Positions 33,855-42,644 of a stretch of 46,824 nucleotides of DNA are shown here, in pieces (position 1 is the stretch's first letter; every line of letters starts with the position of its first letter). The notes under the pieces are model-generated. The model saw only the letters and a program-made list of their open reading frames with translations, did not search any database and was not told the DNA's origin. The position numbers and the translations under genes were made by a program. This DNA is from Candidatus Cloacimonas sp. (GTDB lineage Bacteria > Cloacimonadota > Cloacimonadia > Cloacimonadales > Cloacimonadaceae), in assembly GCA_039680785.1 (NCBI GenBank), contig JBDKSF010000014.1:1-46824 (forward strand), given 5' to 3'.

Positions 33855-35111
33855 TTATAGCGGCATTTGCGCTTCCTTGCTTTTTACTTGTCCCAAATCA
33901 CCCACCTTATAATTGCCCAAAAAGCGAACCCGAACATAGTGATCGCTCAAGAATTCACAATAGCCATTCTCACTTTTTTCCACAATTCCGCGTAATAAAA
34001 TATCATTGTCACACAGGAATTTTGTATAATTGGATGTAAGTTCGTGCGATATTTGGATAAGTTCGTTACTGCGCTTGTTTTTTTCCATTTTGGGGATTTG
34101 GTTTGGCAGATCATAAGCAGGAGTCCCTTTTCTTTTGGAGAAGCTAAAAATATGCAAATAAGCCAAAGGCAGAGAACGCAAAAAATCACAGGTCTGTTTA
34201 TGTTCTGCTTCCGTTTCTCCTGGGAAACCGGTTATCACATCCATTCCGATAGCTGCCGAAGGAATTCGTTCCAAAATATCTGTTACTAACCTATAAGCTG
34301 TGGTGGGAGTATAGTGGCGCTGCATCCGTTTTAGCACCGTAGCCGCACCGCATTGCAACGGTAGGTGATAATGCAAGCAAAGCTTATCTAAAGTAGGAAT
34401 CAGGTTAAGTAATTCCCTATTAAACAGTTGCGGTTCCAGGGAACTGAGACGAATCAATTCCAGACCTTTTAGGGCATTTAAACTCTTTAAAACGGTGGCT
34501 AAATTGTTAGTTCCATCTTTATAAAGCCCTATGTTTATGCCAGAAAGGACAATTTCCTTGTAACCGTTGTCCACGAATAATTGGGCTTGCTGTAAAACTT
34601 GTTCCAAAGTTGCCGACCGACTTCTTCCTCTTCCATAAGGAACTGCACAATAGGCACAGTTAAAATCGCAGCCATCCTGAATGATTTGAAAGGCGCGAGT
34701 TCGATCATACATTTTGTGCGTTGGTTTGAAAACATATTCCTTTGCCTGCATAATATCCATAAATTCATAGTTGCTGCCTGCCAGAATGTCCGCTATATTA
34801 AGTTTTTGTTGATTATCTACAATCCAATCAATATTGCCCATTTGGGCGATTTCTTCGGGATAGCGTTGGGCAAAACAACCGGTTACCACAATTTTAGCAA
34901 AGGGATTTTTGGCTTTCTGAGCCAACGCTTGACGGATTAAATACCTGCTTTTATAGTCCGTTCGGTTGGTTACAGTGCAAGTGTTGATGATGTAAATATC
35001 GGCTTCTTCCTGCCAATTAACTAAGGTGTAATCGGTGAATTGGTCTAAAATTATGGATGATTCCGCTTGATTAGCTTTGCAACCAAGGGTGGATATGGCG
35101 ATACGGATCAA
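33855..35111 (-). CDS. mtaB: tRNA threonylcarbamoyladenosine methylthiotransferase
   Basis: MtaB is a radical-SAM enzyme that adds a methylthio group to threonylcarbamoyladenosine at position 37 of tRNAs. The 418-residue protein has the three N-terminal cluster cysteines Cys11 (GCKANQAES), Cys45 (NTCTVT) and Cys79 (TGCFAQ). The radical-SAM triad Cys148, Cys152 and Cys155 is in DGCDFNCAYC. The C-terminus (about 350-418) would form the TRAM tRNA-binding domain. The GCKANQAES start and NTCTVTNRTDYKSR favour MtaB over MiaB or RimO. It overlaps purN by 4 nt. Confidence 0.94.
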   Translation of the reverse strand: MIRIAISTLGCKANQAESSIILDQFTDYTLVNWQEEADIYIINTCTVTNRTDYKSRYLIRQALAQKAKNPFAKIVVTGCFAQRYPEEIAQMGNIDWIVDNQQKLNIADILAGSNYEFMDIMQAKEYVFKPTHKMYDRTRAFQIIQDGCDFNCAYCAVPYGRGRSRSATLEQVLQQAQLFVDNGYKEIVLSGINIGLYKDGTNNLATVLKSLNALKGLELIRLSSLEPQLFNRELLNLIPTLDKLCLHYHLPLQCGAATVLKRMQRHYTPTTAYRLVTDILERIPSAAIGMDVITGFPGETEAEHKQTCDFLRSLPLAYLHIFSFSKRKGTPAYDLPNQIPKMEKNKRSNELIQISHELTSNYTKFLCDNDILLRGIVEKSENGYCEFLSDHYVRVRFLGNYKVGDLGQVKSKEAQMPL

Positions 35112-35710
35112 CGCTTACTCAATAATTGATAGATAGTTTTGGCATAAGTGGAGTGCTCTGTTTTCAGAACTTTTTCGGCAATTTCTTCAGGAGAATTACA
35201 GTCCTGAATCGTGATGGTCTCCTGAGCAATGATATTTCCGTGATCATATTGGGGATCGACCAGATGAATTGTTACGCCACTTTCCTTTTCTTGGGCAGCA
35301 AAAACAGCATTATGAACTGCCATTCCATACATTCCTGCGCCTCCATATTTGGGAAGTAAAGCCGGGTGAATGTTCATCACAGGGATGTTTATTTGTTCCA
35401 GAAAGGTCTGGGAAAGCTTTTTCATAAAGCCGGCAAGCGCAATAAGTTCTATCTTATTTTGCTGGCAGAGCTCCAGAACTTTGCTTTCAAAACTTGGCAT
35501 ATTATGGGCAGCAACAATTTGATAATGTAGTCCTAAATTTTTGGCTAATTGAACGGCAGGGGCATCTGGACGAGTAAAAATCACCAAAGCGATTTCGATC
35601 GGTAACTTATTTTCTGTAAAATAGCTGTGCATAGCGCTCAAATTTGAACCGCGACTTAAGCCGCTGCTAAAAACAGCTATTTTATGAGTGCTAAATGTAG
35701 TTCTTTCCAT
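35108..35710 (-). CDS. purN: Phosphoribosylglycinamide formyltransferase
   Basis: PurN transfers a formyl group from 10-formyltetrahydrofolate to GAR in the third step of purine synthesis. The 200-residue length is typical. The start has [10 protein letters not shown] for the phosphate loop, and the core shows [15 protein letters not shown] with Asn113 and His115. Asp156 (YDHGNII) is the probable third catalytic residue. The ATG lies 34 nt inside the aspS coding region, in a different frame; no better start is visible, so the overlap appears real. Other pur genes are not nearby. It overlaps mtaB by 4 nt. Confidence 0.93.
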   Translation of the reverse strand: MERTTFSTHKIAVFSSGLSRGSNLSAMHSYFTENKLPIEIALVIFTRPDAPAVQLAKNLGLHYQIVAAHNMPSFESKVLELCQQNKIELIALAGFMKKLSQTFLEQINIPVMNIHPALLPKYGGAGMYGMAVHNAVFAAQEKESGVTIHLVDPQYDHGNIIAQETITIQDCNSPEEIAEKVLKTEHSTYAKTIYQLLSKR

Positions 35711-37458
35711 TGCTGTTCATCTACTTCGGAAGGGGCTTGAGTCATTAAATCAGTTGCCTTCAATGTTTTGGGAAAAGCGATTACATCCCGGATGGAATCA
35801 GCGCCTGTAATTATCATTACCAATCTGTCTAAACCGGGAGCTATGCCTCCATGAGGAGGAGTTCCATATTTTAATGCTTCCAAAAAGAAACCGAAACGAT
35901 CTTGCAATTCCTCTTCGGTAAAGCCCAAAATCGCGAAAATCTTCTTTTGAATATCGAATCTATGACATCTAATGCTGCCACTGGATAGCTCTGTTCCGTT
36001 GCAAACAAGATCATATAACTCACCTTGAATCTCTCCGATTTTTTCCGGAACATCCAAGTAAGGAATATGTTCTTCCTTGGGCAAAGTAAACATATGATGA
36101 GCCGGTTCCCATTTACCTGTTTCGGTGTTTTTGGCAAAAAGAGGAAAATCGGTAATCCAACAAAAAGCATAACTGTTTTCCTGAATTAGGTTTAGCTTTT
36201 TTGCCAGAAAATTGCGTAAGCCCGATAGAACTTTGCAAACCATTTCATAATTATCTGCGGCAAAAGCAATAAGGTCATTTTGTCCGGCTTTAGTGGCTAC
36301 TATTATTGCTGTAGCTTCCTCCGGACTTAGGAATTTACTGATGCCACCTTCCAAACCGTTTTCAGTAACTTTGGCAAAAGCGATTCCTTTACCGCCCAAG
36401 TGTTTAGCCAATTCAACCAATTCATCCTGTTGTTTTCTGCTAAAATCAGCAGCTCCGGGAATGGCAATTGCCTTTACAACACCTCCGTTTTGCAAAGCGG
36501 AAGCAAAAACGGCAAAACTGCTTTGAGAGACGATTGTGGAGATATCGTGTAATTTTATGTCAAAACGGATATCCGGCTTGTCACAACCGTAATTTTCCAT
36601 CGCTTCATTATAAGGAATAATTAGGAAAGGGATAGTTAAGTTTATATGCAAGATATCCTTAAAAAGCTTTTGCATTAAGCGCTCTAAGAGGTCAAAAATT
36701 TCAGCTTTGGTTACGAAACTGAGTTCTATGTCCAGTTGCGTAAATTCGGGTTGTCTGTCTGCTCGTAAGTCCTCATCCCTAAAACAACGCGCAATTTGAT
36801 AGTATCTATCAAAACCAGCTATCATTAAAAGTTGTTTAAACATCTGCGGAGATTGAGGCAAGGCATAAAATTTTCCGGGCTGAATTCTGCTGGGAACAAG
36901 ATAATCCCGTGCCCCTTCAGGAGTGCTTTTCATCAAGATTGGGGTTTCAATTTCATAAAAACCCTCATTATTGAGAAATTCTCGCATAATCTGCATAATG
37001 CGATGTCTGGTAATGATAATATTTTGTAATTTGGGTCTGCGTAAATCCAAATAGCGATAAGTGAGCCGTAAATCTTCTTCTGCCATAGCACTTTCATTAA
37101 ATTGGACAGGTAAGGGTTGGGCATCATTAAAAATATATAATGTCTCAGCCACTAATTCAATTTCGCCGGTAGGAAGAGAAGGATTGATGTTTTGTTCGCT
37201 GCGGGCACATATTTTTCCATAAACCCCAACCACATATTCGTTTCGGACTTTTTCGGCTTTGGCGAAGACCTCTTTTTGTTCCGGGTGGATAGTTATTTGC
37301 AAAATGCCTTTTACATCGCGCAAATCAATGAAGATCAATCCACCTAAGTCACGGCGTTTATTTACCCAACCCATAACGGTTACATTTTGTCCGATCTGGT
37401 TTTTGTTCAAATCTCCGCAGTAATGGCTGCGAGCTAAATTTCCCAAGTTATCCGGCAT
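35677..37458 (-). CDS. aspS: Aspartyl-tRNA synthetase (bacterial type)
   Basis: AspRS charges tRNA with aspartate; some bacterial enzymes also charge tRNA-Asn. The 593 residues match the bacterial size with an N-terminal OB-fold (residues 1-105, with [23 protein letters not shown]), a class II core and the inserted GAD domain. Motif 2 is [20 protein letters not shown] near 223-242, and motif 3 is [15 protein letters not shown] near 543-557. The start has a ribosome site (AGAGAGAAAA) in a 23-nt gap after the binding-protein gene. Discrimination between tRNA-Asp and tRNA-Asn cannot be judged here. Confidence 0.97.
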   Translation of the reverse strand: MPDNLGNLARSHYCGDLNKNQIGQNVTVMGWVNKRRDLGGLIFIDLRDVKGILQITIHPEQKEVFAKAEKVRNEYVVGVYGKICARSEQNINPSLPTGEIELVAETLYIFNDAQPLPVQFNESAMAEEDLRLTYRYLDLRRPKLQNIIITRHRIMQIMREFLNNEGFYEIETPILMKSTPEGARDYLVPSRIQPGKFYALPQSPQMFKQLLMIAGFDRYYQIARCFRDEDLRADRQPEFTQLDIELSFVTKAEIFDLLERLMQKLFKDILHINLTIPFLIIPYNEAMENYGCDKPDIRFDIKLHDISTIVSQSSFAVFASALQNGGVVKAIAIPGAADFSRKQQDELVELAKHLGGKGIAFAKVTENGLEGGISKFLSPEEATAIIVATKAGQNDLIAFAADNYEMVCKVLSGLRNFLAKKLNLIQENSYAFCWITDFPLFAKNTETGKWEPAHHMFTLPKEEHIPYLDVPEKIGEIQGELYDLVCNGTELSSGSIRCHRFDIQKKIFAILGFTEEELQDRFGFFLEALKYGTPPHGGIAPGLDRLVMIITGADSIRDVIAFPKTLKATDLMTQAPSEVDEQQWKELHLALIK

Positions 37459-37481
37459 TTGTTTTTCTCTCTTTATCTTTC

Positions 37482-38543
37482 TCAGTTTAGTTTAATGTTT
37501 TCGTATAGTTTATCTATTTTCTTCACATTTTCGCCAATGGCATTGATCATATAGCATTTTTGCAAATACTGTTCATTAGGATAGATGAGGGCATTATTTT
37601 TGATTTCTTCAGGCAACAAATTATTTGCTTCTTTATTGGGAGTTGCATAGCGACAATATTCCGTGTTGCGTTCATTGATCTTTGCATCCAGCAGAAAATT
37701 GATGAATTTATAGGCGAGTTCTTTATTATTACTGGATTTTAGCATAGCTATGTTATCCATCCATAAACTGGTGCCTTCTTTAGGTAAAAAGAAACCCAAA
37801 TCAGGATTATTTTCCATTACCTGTAAAGCATCTCCATTATATGCTTGAGCCATCCAAGTAGTTCCGTCCGCAACTTCATTTTTATAGCTATCGGAATCAA
37901 ACTGGGTAATATTTTTATCCCATTCGGCAAGGGTTTTTTCAGCTGCAGCCAATGCCTCCGTGCTTGTATCATTAAGATCATAACCATTATAAATTAAAGC
38001 GGCGCCAACAACTTCTCTTGCATCGTCCAGCATCGTAACTTTATTTTTACTGGTGAAGAATTGATTGCTTAAAATATTCCAGCTTTGAGAAGTGAGAATT
38101 TCTTTGGGAACATATTTTGTATTATAAATAATGCCAGTTAAGCCCCAAAAATAGGGGATGGCATATTTATTGCCCTCATCAAAGCTGGCTGCTTTTGCCA
38201 ATAAAAGAGAATCCAGATTTTTATAATTGGGTATGCGAGAAAGGTCTAAGGGCTCAAGTAAATTGGCTTGGCGCATAATTGTAATATGATCTCCGCTGGG
38301 GAAAACAAGATCAAATGCTTTCCGGGAGCTCATTATTTTGGTGAGCATATTCTCATTGGAATCGTAAGTGCTATATTTTATAATACATTTATTCTGCTGT
38401 TCAAATTCTTTGGTGAGCTCAGGATCAATATAATCGCTCCAATTGAAGATATAGAGAACTGGTTTATTTTTACTGCAGGAGCTGCTTAAAATTAGCAGTA
38501 ATATAAACAGCATCAGAATGATAACATTTTTTCTTTTCATCAT
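37482..38543 (-). CDS. potD: Spermidine/putrescine-type ABC transporter substrate-binding lipoprotein
   Basis: The 353-residue protein starts with a lipoprotein signal peptide ending LILSSSC (Cys23). The mature part begins near [15 protein letters not shown], which closely matches PotD/PotF polyamine-binding proteins. KITMRQAN-type and [17 protein letters not shown]-type segments of the two-lobed fold are present. PotD delivers polyamines to the PotABC transporter, but no potA, potB or potC gene is adjacent, so this is an orphan binding protein. The symbol is family-based; another small organic cation is possible. It lies 172 nt downstream of the MFS gene, probably in its own transcription unit with aspS. 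Confidence 0.87.
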   Translation of the reverse strand: MMKRKNVIILMLFILLLILSSSCSKNKPVLYIFNWSDYIDPELTKEFEQQNKCIIKYSTYDSNENMLTKIMSSRKAFDLVFPSGDHITIMRQANLLEPLDLSRIPNYKNLDSLLLAKAASFDEGNKYAIPYFWGLTGIIYNTKYVPKEILTSQSWNILSNQFFTSKNKVTMLDDAREVVGAALIYNGYDLNDTSTEALAAAEKTLAEWDKNITQFDSDSYKNEVADGTTWMAQAYNGDALQVMENNPDLGFFLPKEGTSLWMDNIAMLKSSNNKELAYKFINFLLDAKINERNTEYCRYATPNKEANNLLPEEIKNNALIYPNEQYLQKCYMINAIGENVKKIDKLYENIKLN

Positions 38544-38690
38544 ATTCTCCTTTTTTGGTAGGGGAAGCTTTTCAGTCCTTGTTTAAACGGAGAAAGCATT
38601 TCCCTATAACTTGGTCTTGTAGTATCACAAAAATTCGCCCGCGGCTTTGCCATAATTTTCTTTGGGCTGCTAATAAAATAAATACTTTAG

Positions 38691-38714
38691 CAGAAAGTGG
38701 ATTGGCGCTTTCTG
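38691..38714 (-). terminator. Weak hairpin after the MFS gene
   Basis: CAGAAAG (38691-38697) and CTTTCTG (38708-38714) pair with a 10-nt loop just past the MFS stop, which is at 38716-38718 on the minus strand. There is an AT-rich tail but no clean T-run, so it may only partly terminate. Confidence 0.35.
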
Positions 38715-38715
38715 A

Positions 38716-39939
38716 TTATTTTTTGGCTTGCTCAATTCCTTCCTGCAGCTTAACACTTTGTAAAATAATCCAGCCAATCACGAAGAAAAATATCAACGCT
38801 AAAACCGCATAACGGATATTTCCCGTTTTATGAGCTATCCATCCATACAATATAGGACCAATAATAGAAGATAATCGTCCTGTCAAGGTATAAAATCCAA
38901 AGAATTCCGCCTGTCTATCTCGAGGAGTTAATAACGACAGCATAGTTCTACTGTTTGCTTGACTGCTTCCAATTGCCAAGCCGGCAACGAGACCGACAAA
39001 ATAATATTCAGTTGCGCTACGGCAGAAAAAAGCCCAAATAACAACGCAAATCCAGATCAATAGTGATATATTCAAGGAAATTTTTACATTCAGTTTATCC
39101 GTTAGCCAGCCAAAAAATGCCGCCCCCAAAATGGAAGTGAATTGTGCCAAAATAAAATAGGTTATCATTTGAGTAGTCGTCATTCCAAAAAGTTCCGCTC
39201 CATAAATAGAAGCAAAAACAATTACCGTGGTTATTCCATCGTTATAAATAAAGTAACTGATGATATATTTTAACAATTGAGGCAAGCTGGCTATGTTTTT
39301 TAATGAATACATCACTCTTTGCCAGGCAATTTTATAATAGTTTGATCTTTTGGAAGGACGCTTGAATTCTTTCAGCCAAAAAAAAGTGAACAACGAAAAC
39401 AAAAACAAATGCAAAGCCACCACTGGAAAAACCAAACGAACATTAATTTTTACCAGAACCAAAGCTACCAAAAGTGACACTAAGCCACCCACATAACCTA
39501 AAGACCAACCAAAACCTGAGACCTTGCCTATATCTTCGGGCTGGCAAATTTCGGGCAGAAAAGCATCATAAAATACATTGGCGCTATTAAAACCAAAATT
39601 GGCAATAATGAAAAACAGCATTCCGGTGAATACATAGCCCGGTTTTACAAAGAAAAGAAGCGCCGTAAAAATAACAGTGATATAGCAATTGATGAACAGC
39701 ATTCTTTTTTTGGCACGAGAATAATCGGCAACCGCACCCAAAATGGGCGCTGAAATAGCCACCAAAGTCATAGAAATTCCAATGGCTCTTCCCCAAAGCA
39801 TTTCTCCATAACCAGCTGGACCGCTTACCACACTTTTTATGAAATAGACACTATAGACGACTGTTACAATTATAGTCGTAAAAGCCGAATTGGCAAAATC
39901 ATAAAGCATCCAACCCATTATGTTACGGTTTAATTTCAT
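38716..39939 (-). CDS. MFS transporter, UMF1/Atg22-like
   Basis: The 407-residue protein is an inner-membrane transporter with about twelve hydrophobic segments. The start MGWMLYDFANSAFTTIIVTVVYSVYF resembles the UMF1/Atg22-like subgroup, which has the WxLYDFANSAF signature. The loop LGAVADYSRAKKRML near 67 is the family's cytoplasmic motif, and FGWLTDKLNVK is seen in the second half. Substrates of this subgroup are mostly unknown in bacteria; Atg22 exports amino acids from yeast vacuoles. The start abuts the recF stop with no gap, so cotranscription with dnaN-recF is likely. Confidence 0.86.
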   Translation of the reverse strand: MKLNRNIMGWMLYDFANSAFTTIIVTVVYSVYFIKSVVSGPAGYGEMLWGRAIGISMTLVAISAPILGAVADYSRAKKRMLFINCYITVIFTALLFFVKPGYVFTGMLFFIIANFGFNSANVFYDAFLPEICQPEDIGKVSGFGWSLGYVGGLVSLLVALVLVKINVRLVFPVVALHLFLFSLFTFFWLKEFKRPSKRSNYYKIAWQRVMYSLKNIASLPQLLKYIISYFIYNDGITTVIVFASIYGAELFGMTTTQMITYFILAQFTSILGAAFFGWLTDKLNVKISLNISLLIWICVVIWAFFCRSATEYYFVGLVAGLAIGSSQANSRTMLSLLTPRDRQAEFFGFYTLTGRLSSIIGPILYGWIAHKTGNIRYAVLALIFFFVIGWIILQSVKLQEGIEQAKK

Positions 39940-41013
39940 TTATTCTTCACCTGTTAAAGATAAAATCGGGTAGCCCTGCCAGATCTGTGCTATTTCTTCT
40001 TTGGGGCTGGCAATGAAAACTTGATAGCGATTATTGATACAATTTCTAATTGCCAAAGAGTGAAATGAATCAAGTTCAGCGAAAATATCGTCAAAAAGCA
40101 GAATGGGTTTGATTTTAGTTACATTTTCAATCAGATGTGCCTGAATCAGTTTCAAGATGATCACGGCAATGCGTTTTTGTCCCTGAGAAGCATAAATACG
40201 CATTTTTTTCCCCGCCAGCTTAAATTCATAGTCGTCCAAATGAGCTCCGGCTAAAGAATGTTGCGTTATTTTTTCTCTTTCTTCCAGCTGGGCTAAATGC
40301 TTGATAATATCATCCACGGAACTTTCGAGAGGCATTTTTAGGGAAGGTAAATAAGCCAAAGAAATAGAAGTGGAGACAGGAAAAACATCTTGGAAGGTCT
40401 CTTTGAAGGCCTTGTTTATTTGTTTCAGATACTTATTACGATAATTCCAGACCTCAGACAGGGAATCGGCAAAGGAAGAATTCCAGCTAAGCAGTTCTTC
40501 TTTACTGTAATTTCTTTTCAGCATTGCGTTGCGTTGTTGAACCAGATGCAAAAAATGTCTTAAAACAGATATGTAAGGTGGATAGAGTTGAGAAATTGCC
40601 AGATCAAAATATTGTCGCCTAAAACGGGGTGAACCGCTTATCAATAGATGATCTTCAGGGGCACAATAGATAATTTTTATCACTTCAAAGAGGGTGCTTA
40701 GTTGGCGTATTGGCAGATCAGAAATTTTCAATAGTTTACGCTGATCGGCATAACTTAAAGCAACTGTATTGGCAGAATTTTGATCACTAATGAAAGAACC
40801 CTGCACTCTAAAAAATCGCTTATCAAAATGCAATAATTCCTCATCGCGATGAAAACGCACCGATTTTCCAATGCTACAATAGGCAATCGCTTCCAGTAGA
40901 TTGGTTTTTCCGCAACCATTGGGACCTATAATCAGTCCACCTTGTGCCTCAAAACTGAACTCTTTTTTCAGATAGTTGCGGAAATTCTCCAGTTCAATTT
41001 TAACCAGGTTCAC
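39940..41013 (-). CDS. recF: DNA replication and repair protein RecF
   Basis: RecF is a SMC-like ATPase that with RecO and RecR loads RecA at gapped DNA. The 357-residue protein is normal in length. It starts MNLVKIELENFRNY, with Walker A GPNGCGKTN at 30-38. A SPRFRRQYFDLAISQLYP segment near 126-143 and Walker B PILLFDDIFAELD near 311-323 complete the ABC ATPase; SQGQKR near 274 supplies the signature region. It begins 5 nt after dnaN, the order seen near many replication origins, but dnaA is not present in this window. Confidence 0.95.
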   Translation of the reverse strand: MNLVKIELENFRNYLKKEFSFEAQGGLIIGPNGCGKTNLLEAIAYCSIGKSVRFHRDEELLHFDKRFFRVQGSFISDQNSANTVALSYADQRKLLKISDLPIRQLSTLFEVIKIIYCAPEDHLLISGSPRFRRQYFDLAISQLYPPYISVLRHFLHLVQQRNAMLKRNYSKEELLSWNSSFADSLSEVWNYRNKYLKQINKAFKETFQDVFPVSTSISLAYLPSLKMPLESSVDDIIKHLAQLEEREKITQHSLAGAHLDDYEFKLAGKKMRIYASQGQKRIAVIILKLIQAHLIENVTKIKPILLFDDIFAELDSFHSLAIRNCINNRYQVFIASPKEEIAQIWQGYPILSLTGEE

Positions 41014-41018
41014 ATTAT

Positions 41019-42188
41019 TTATGAACGCAAAGGCATCAGGAGGAAAGTAATTTCCTGGTCTGGAACGGCATTTTCATTGAAAATCATCATCGCTTCTTTG
41101 GGAGAACCGAGTTTGATGACGACTTTTTCTGTATCTATTGCTTCCAAAATGGACAGCATATATTTGTAGTTAAAAGAAACTCCCGTAGAACTACCCGAAT
41201 AATTATAGTCATCCATATTTTGTTTTGCGTCGCCTGTATCGCGATTGGAAGTATTAACTTCAAAGCGTTCACTATCCAAATCAAAATGGATACGCATATT
41301 ATCGTCCGGAGCAACCAGGGCAACTCTTTTGATGGCCGTCATCAAGGCATCTTTATTAATGACGAATTTATTCGGTAAATCGGTTGGAAATGCTTTATCA
41401 TAATCAGGATATTTATGTTCCATAATTTGCGAGGAAACAAAGAACTCACCATAAGAAAACAGAATCCGAGTATCGTCCATAGCCACTTTTAGCTCTTTCA
41501 CTTCTTCGTTGAAGATTTTTTGCATAAACTGCAGTGTCTTAACTGGAATCACTTTTTCTACATAAAGTTGATCTTGATCCGTGAAGATATTGTTTTCCTG
41601 ATTATCATTTACTCCTAAAGAAGGCAGCAGAGAGGAATTTAGTATTTTAATTTCAGCAACTTTTCTTCCATCTGTAGCCACCATAATATGATGATCGGAA
41701 TAAATTTTCCAACAAACACCAGTAAGTATGGGCCTGTTTACATCCGTGGAAACGGCAAAATAGGTCTTGTCAATCATTCGGTTGAATAATGCGGCATCCA
41801 GAGTTATGGCATTGTTTAATTTGGTTTCAGGAACAACGGGAAAAAGAGTGTGATCGGCAATTAACAGATTAAAATCTACCTTCCCACTTTGAATCATCAA
41901 GAGGTCATCATGCTGCCAAAGATTGATAACGGCATCTGTCATATAGTTTATAATTTCATTAAAATGATGGGCAGAAACGGCAATTGTTCCACCTTCAGAG
42001 ACGGCAGCGGGAAATTCCACTACAACAGTTAGCTTCAAATCCGTTGTGCAAATGCTCATCATATTGGTCTCTTCGGATACATTAATAAGGTAATTGTTCA
42101 GTATCGGAGAGGTACTTTTCGTAGGAACAATAGATACAAGATGTTGTATACGGGCAAGCAGATCCTTTTTTTCAATCGCTAATCTCAT
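41019..42188 (-). CDS. dnaN: DNA polymerase III beta subunit (sliding clamp)
   Basis: The beta clamp encircles DNA and tethers polymerase and other partners. At 389 residues with three repeated clamp domains it is near the usual size. Typical elements are MRLAIEKKDLLARIQHLVSIVPTK at the start, LSICTTDLKL-like strands near 47, ATDGRKVAEI near 174, and the C-terminal ending DQEITFLLMPLRS. It is the first gene of the minus-strand run, with recF 5 nt downstream. The upstream 456-bp region is shared with the divergent dikinase-like gene and holds an 11-nt array. Confidence 0.95.
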   Translation of the reverse strand: MRLAIEKKDLLARIQHLVSIVPTKSTSPILNNYLINVSEETNMMSICTTDLKLTVVVEFPAAVSEGGTIAVSAHHFNEIINYMTDAVINLWQHDDLLMIQSGKVDFNLLIADHTLFPVVPETKLNNAITLDAALFNRMIDKTYFAVSTDVNRPILTGVCWKIYSDHHIMVATDGRKVAEIKILNSSLLPSLGVNDNQENNIFTDQDQLYVEKVIPVKTLQFMQKIFNEEVKELKVAMDDTRILFSYGEFFVSSQIMEHKYPDYDKAFPTDLPNKFVINKDALMTAIKRVALVAPDDNMRIHFDLDSERFEVNTSNRDTGDAKQNMDDYNYSGSSTGVSFNYKYMLSILEAIDTEKVVIKLGSPKEAMMIFNENAVPDQEITFLLMPLRS

Positions 42189-42341
42189 AATATCCTCTTT
42201 CGGATTTTTTTCTTTTTTTCCAACAAAATAGGATAAGCTATTTAGTCAAATACTTTTTTTAGCCACGGAGGGGGATGAAAAATGGATTGGAGAGATATCG
42301 CCAATTGCCCATAAGCCGCTTACTCGATGGTTTAGTAATGC

Positions 42342-42413
42342 AGTAACATTTAAGTAACACTTCTGTAACGAGACAAGGTCAGTGTAAGAGAAGTGTTACG
42401 ATAGTGTAAGATA
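42342..42413. repeat. Mirrored array of six 11-nt units between dnaN and the dikinase-like gene
   Basis: AGTAACATTTA, AGTAACACTTC and TGTAACGAGAC (42342-42374) are followed after 6 nt by AGTGTAAGAGA, AGTGTTACGAT and AGTGTAAGATA (42381-42413). The central halves include a perfect 11-nt dyad GTAACACTTCT / AGAAGTGTTAC (42354-42364 with 42389-42399). The rest of the 456-bp region (42189-42644) shows no gene, no clear DnaA boxes and no other repeat that I can support. Confidence 0.75.
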
Positions 42414-42644
42414 AGCTTTCATCTGCCAATAAGTTATATACTGTCTATCGGTAATGGGCGAAATTTAAGTGTAATTATCTGCGCCAGATAATGTTGGAGG
42501 AAAGTCATTGGGTTATGGAGGGAAACTTCTCCGCGAGGCAGAAAGCTAATATCTTGAGCGATAAACTCCTTGACAGAAATCTGCCCCAATATATTAAAGA
42601 AAAAGCATTGTTATGATTTTGCAATAAAATATGAGGTTTAGGTC

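Noticed and set aside
38555-38812. 85-codon plus-strand frame between the binding-protein gene and the MFS gene
   Set aside because: It overlaps the MFS 3' end on the opposite strand and resembles no protein.
42189-42644. Replication origin
   Set aside because: No DnaA boxes or AT-rich unwinding repeats could be supported, and dnaA is not nearby.
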